Assembly: GCA_030604975.1 (NCBI GenBank)
Contig: JAUVUV010000199.1
Coordinates: forward strand, 1-5,085
Length of the DNA: 5,085 nucleotides
Direction of reading: 5' to 3'
DNA from: Candidatus Glassiibacteriota bacterium
GTDB taxonomy: Bacteria; Gemmatimonadota; Glassbacteria; GWA2-58-10
The notes under the pieces: model-generated
What the model saw: the letters and a program-made list of their open reading frames with translations, nothing else
What the model was told of the DNA's origin: nothing
The model's database searches: none
Position numbers and translations under genes: made by a program
Part shown: one piece after another, positions 3,509 to 5,085 of the stretch
Numbering within the stretch: position 1 is the stretch's first letter
Layout of the letters: each line of letters begins with the position of its first letter

Positions 3509-5085
3509 ATGCCCGGATTATCGATAAACACTAACATACCAGCGATTCTGGCACGTCGCCAGATGGGAATTGCGGGCAAACGGATGACCAAATCCCTCGA
3601 ACGTCTCTCGAGTGGTCTGCGCATTAACCGCGCTACGGATGATGCGGCGGGGCTTTCTATCGCCGAAAACCTGCGCGCACAGGTAGTTGGCCTGGACCGC
3701 GCGATAACTAATGCACAGGAGGGGATTTCCCTGATTCAGACCGCTGAAGGGGCTCTTTCAGAGGGTACCAACATTCTGCAGAGAATCCGCGAACTGTCTG
3801 TGCAGGCTGCAAACGGGACCCTCACCAGCCTGGACCGCCTGGCTATCCAGAACGAGGTCAACCAGTTGATCGACGAGCTGGACCGGATAGCTGAAACCAC
3901 CGAGTTTAACTCGATCAAGCTGCTCAACGGCAACGTAGGTGCCCTCGTGAGCACCAGCGATCCGAACAACCTGAACGGTATCGTGGTTGGGGATGCAGGT
4001 ACCGGCGGAGTTTTTTCGATCACTGTCAGCGCCCAGGACCTTGGACGCCTTCAGGTGCAAACCTCGGAGGTTTTCGTTACCATTGACCCGAACGGCAACG
4101 TGGCCAACGCAACAGCCAACACCCAGCTTCAGTCGATAAGCCGTTTCCAGGATTTCGGGGTTTTCGGCTCTGGAGTGGACAGCGTAACGATCAAGCTGGG
4201 TAGCGATATTTCAACCAACGTTGTTGACGTGACTCTTTTCCGCACAGACGCTCTTCAGGATGTAGCCCAGCGCATCTCCCTGGCCATTAACGACCCAACT
4301 ACCTCAAAGGATCTCGGCCTGGGAGGAACCCAGGCGGCTGGGGACCAGCTTGTGGGAGTCGCCTCCAACGTGGGTACTGAAAATGCCACCGAAGTTTATA
4401 TCGTCACACCCGAACCTGGACGACAGATAACTTTCGGCGGAGACGCTTCGGCGCTTTCCGCTTTCGGTTTTTCCGAAATTCAGGATGCCAAAAGCCCGAT
4501 TTTCTCTCTCACTGTCACAAACATCGGCGCAGACGGAGGTCCCTCGACCCAGAAAAGTCTCAATGTCAGCGGGGACAGGGCACGCGGCATGATCGACGGT
4601 GTGGATCTCTCCTTCCGCACCAACCTGGATATCTCGATTGGCGGCACGACCCAGCTCGCCGGTTTCAGCGTGGTGAAACCTCTGTCGATCGCCGGAAGCA
4701 GCGCGTTCGTACTTCAGGTCGCTCCACGTCCGCTCACTTTCCATATCGGTTCAGGCGCGGGCCAGACCCTTTCCACCCAGATTAATACCATGAGTTCCAA
4801 GGCTCTTCAGGTGGACAAGATTAACCTGACCGACCAGGATCTGGCCAGCCAGGCGATCCGTGTGGTGGACAACGCGCTCAACACTGTTTCCGCCCAGCGG
4901 AGCACTCTGGGAGCAGTAGCAAACCGGCTGGAAAGCACGATCTCCAACCTGGAGGTCGCAAGCCAGAACCTTCGGGCCAGCGAATCCCAGATCCGGGACC
5001 TGGATTACTCGGAAGAGATAATCGAGTTTGTCACGGCTCAAATTCTCAACGCCTCGGCAACGAGTTTCCTGCGCCAGGCAAACGA
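3509..5085 (+). CDS. fliC: flagellin 2 (flagellar filament protein), 3' end cut by window
   Basis: The frame gives 525 residues from the ATG at 3509 to the right edge with no stop. By alignment with flagellin 1 only ten to a dozen residues are missing. The N-terminal domain (1-141) has SGLRINRATDDAAGLSIAE (35-53) and keeps Glu95 in the LQRIRELSVQ helix. The central domain (about 142-430) is collinear with that of flagellin 1, with an IN-type segment (226-262), SGDRARGMIDGVDLSFR (354-370) and PRPLTFHIG (406-414). The C-terminal domain has LGAVANRLESTISNL (467-481), ESQIRDLDYS (492-501) and SATSFLRQAN at the edge. No cysteine or tryptophan is visible. It is a paralogue of flagellin 1, probably from an old duplication given the many synonymous differences. 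It is likely driven by the sigma28 promoter at 2656 through a long leader. Confidence 0.96.
   Translation, partial: MPGLSINTNIPAILARRQMGIAGKRMTKSLERLSSGLRINRATDDAAGLSIAENLRAQVVGLDRAITNAQEGISLIQTAEGALSEGTNILQRIRELSVQAANGTLTSLDRLAIQNEVNQLIDELDRIAETTEFNSIKLLNGNVGALVSTSDPNNLNGIVVGDAGTGGVFSITVSAQDLGRLQVQTSEVFVTIDPNGNVANATANTQLQSISRFQDFGVFGSGVDSVTIKLGSDISTNVVDVTLFRTDALQDVAQRISLAINDPTTSKDLGLGGTQAAGDQLVGVASNVGTENATEVYIVTPEPGRQITFGGDASALSAFGFSEIQDAKSPIFSLTVTNIGADGGPSTQKSLNVSGDRARGMIDGVDLSFRTNLDISIGGTTQLAGFSVVKPLSIAGSSAFVLQVAPRPLTFHIGSGAGQTLSTQINTMSSKALQVDKINLTDQDLASQAIRVVDNALNTVSAQRSTLGAVANRLESTISNLEVASQNLRASESQIRDLDYSEEIIEFVTAQILNASATSFLRQAN

Overview
The window is a flagellar filament locus with two flagellin genes in tandem on the + strand. 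The first (427-2058, 543 residues) is complete. The second (3509 to the right edge, 525 residues visible) lacks only its last ten or so codons. Both have the conserved flagellin N- and C-terminal coiled-coil domains and a related central domain. Coding GC is moderate and both genes have good Shine-Dalgarno sites, so this is a motile bacterium with an ordinary export-dependent filament. I cannot name the phylum from the sequence. Unusually large flagellins with a shared central domain fit an environmental, flagellated lineage, but that is only an impression.

Layout: 1-119 may hold the 3' tail of an upstream gene. 120-426 is an AT-rich promoter/leader region with a sigma70-like candidate, a six-codon mini-ORF with a perfect Shine-Dalgarno, and small hairpins. 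Flagellin 1 is followed by a strong intrinsic terminator (2142-2192). 2193-2400 holds a hairpin that would terminate leftward transcripts and a second rightward terminator (2354-2387), which may bracket a small structured RNA. 2391-2655 shows nothing convincing. 2656-2683 is a near-consensus flagellar sigma28 (FliA) promoter. 2690-3508 is a non-coding stretch of about 820 nt leading to flagellin 2, with no rightward intrinsic terminator in it and several long hairpins.

The most interesting content is this leader. Two adjacent hairpins (3236-3301 and 3307-3424) carry the same 34-nt apical motif, exactly 100 nt apart (28/34 identical). A compensatory base-pair change separates the copies, and their outer stems differ in sequence yet both pair. 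A third long hairpin (3047-3164) lies just upstream. G-U pairs in these helices favour a + strand RNA. Separately, a 12-nt motif (TCCGCGAAGAAG) occurs three times in the intergenic DNA, each time downstream of a hairpin. The inferred picture is sigma28-driven expression of flagellin 2 through a long structured leader that may be a cis-regulatory RNA, while flagellin 1 appears to use a different promoter. I do not recognise the RNA as a known riboswitch class.
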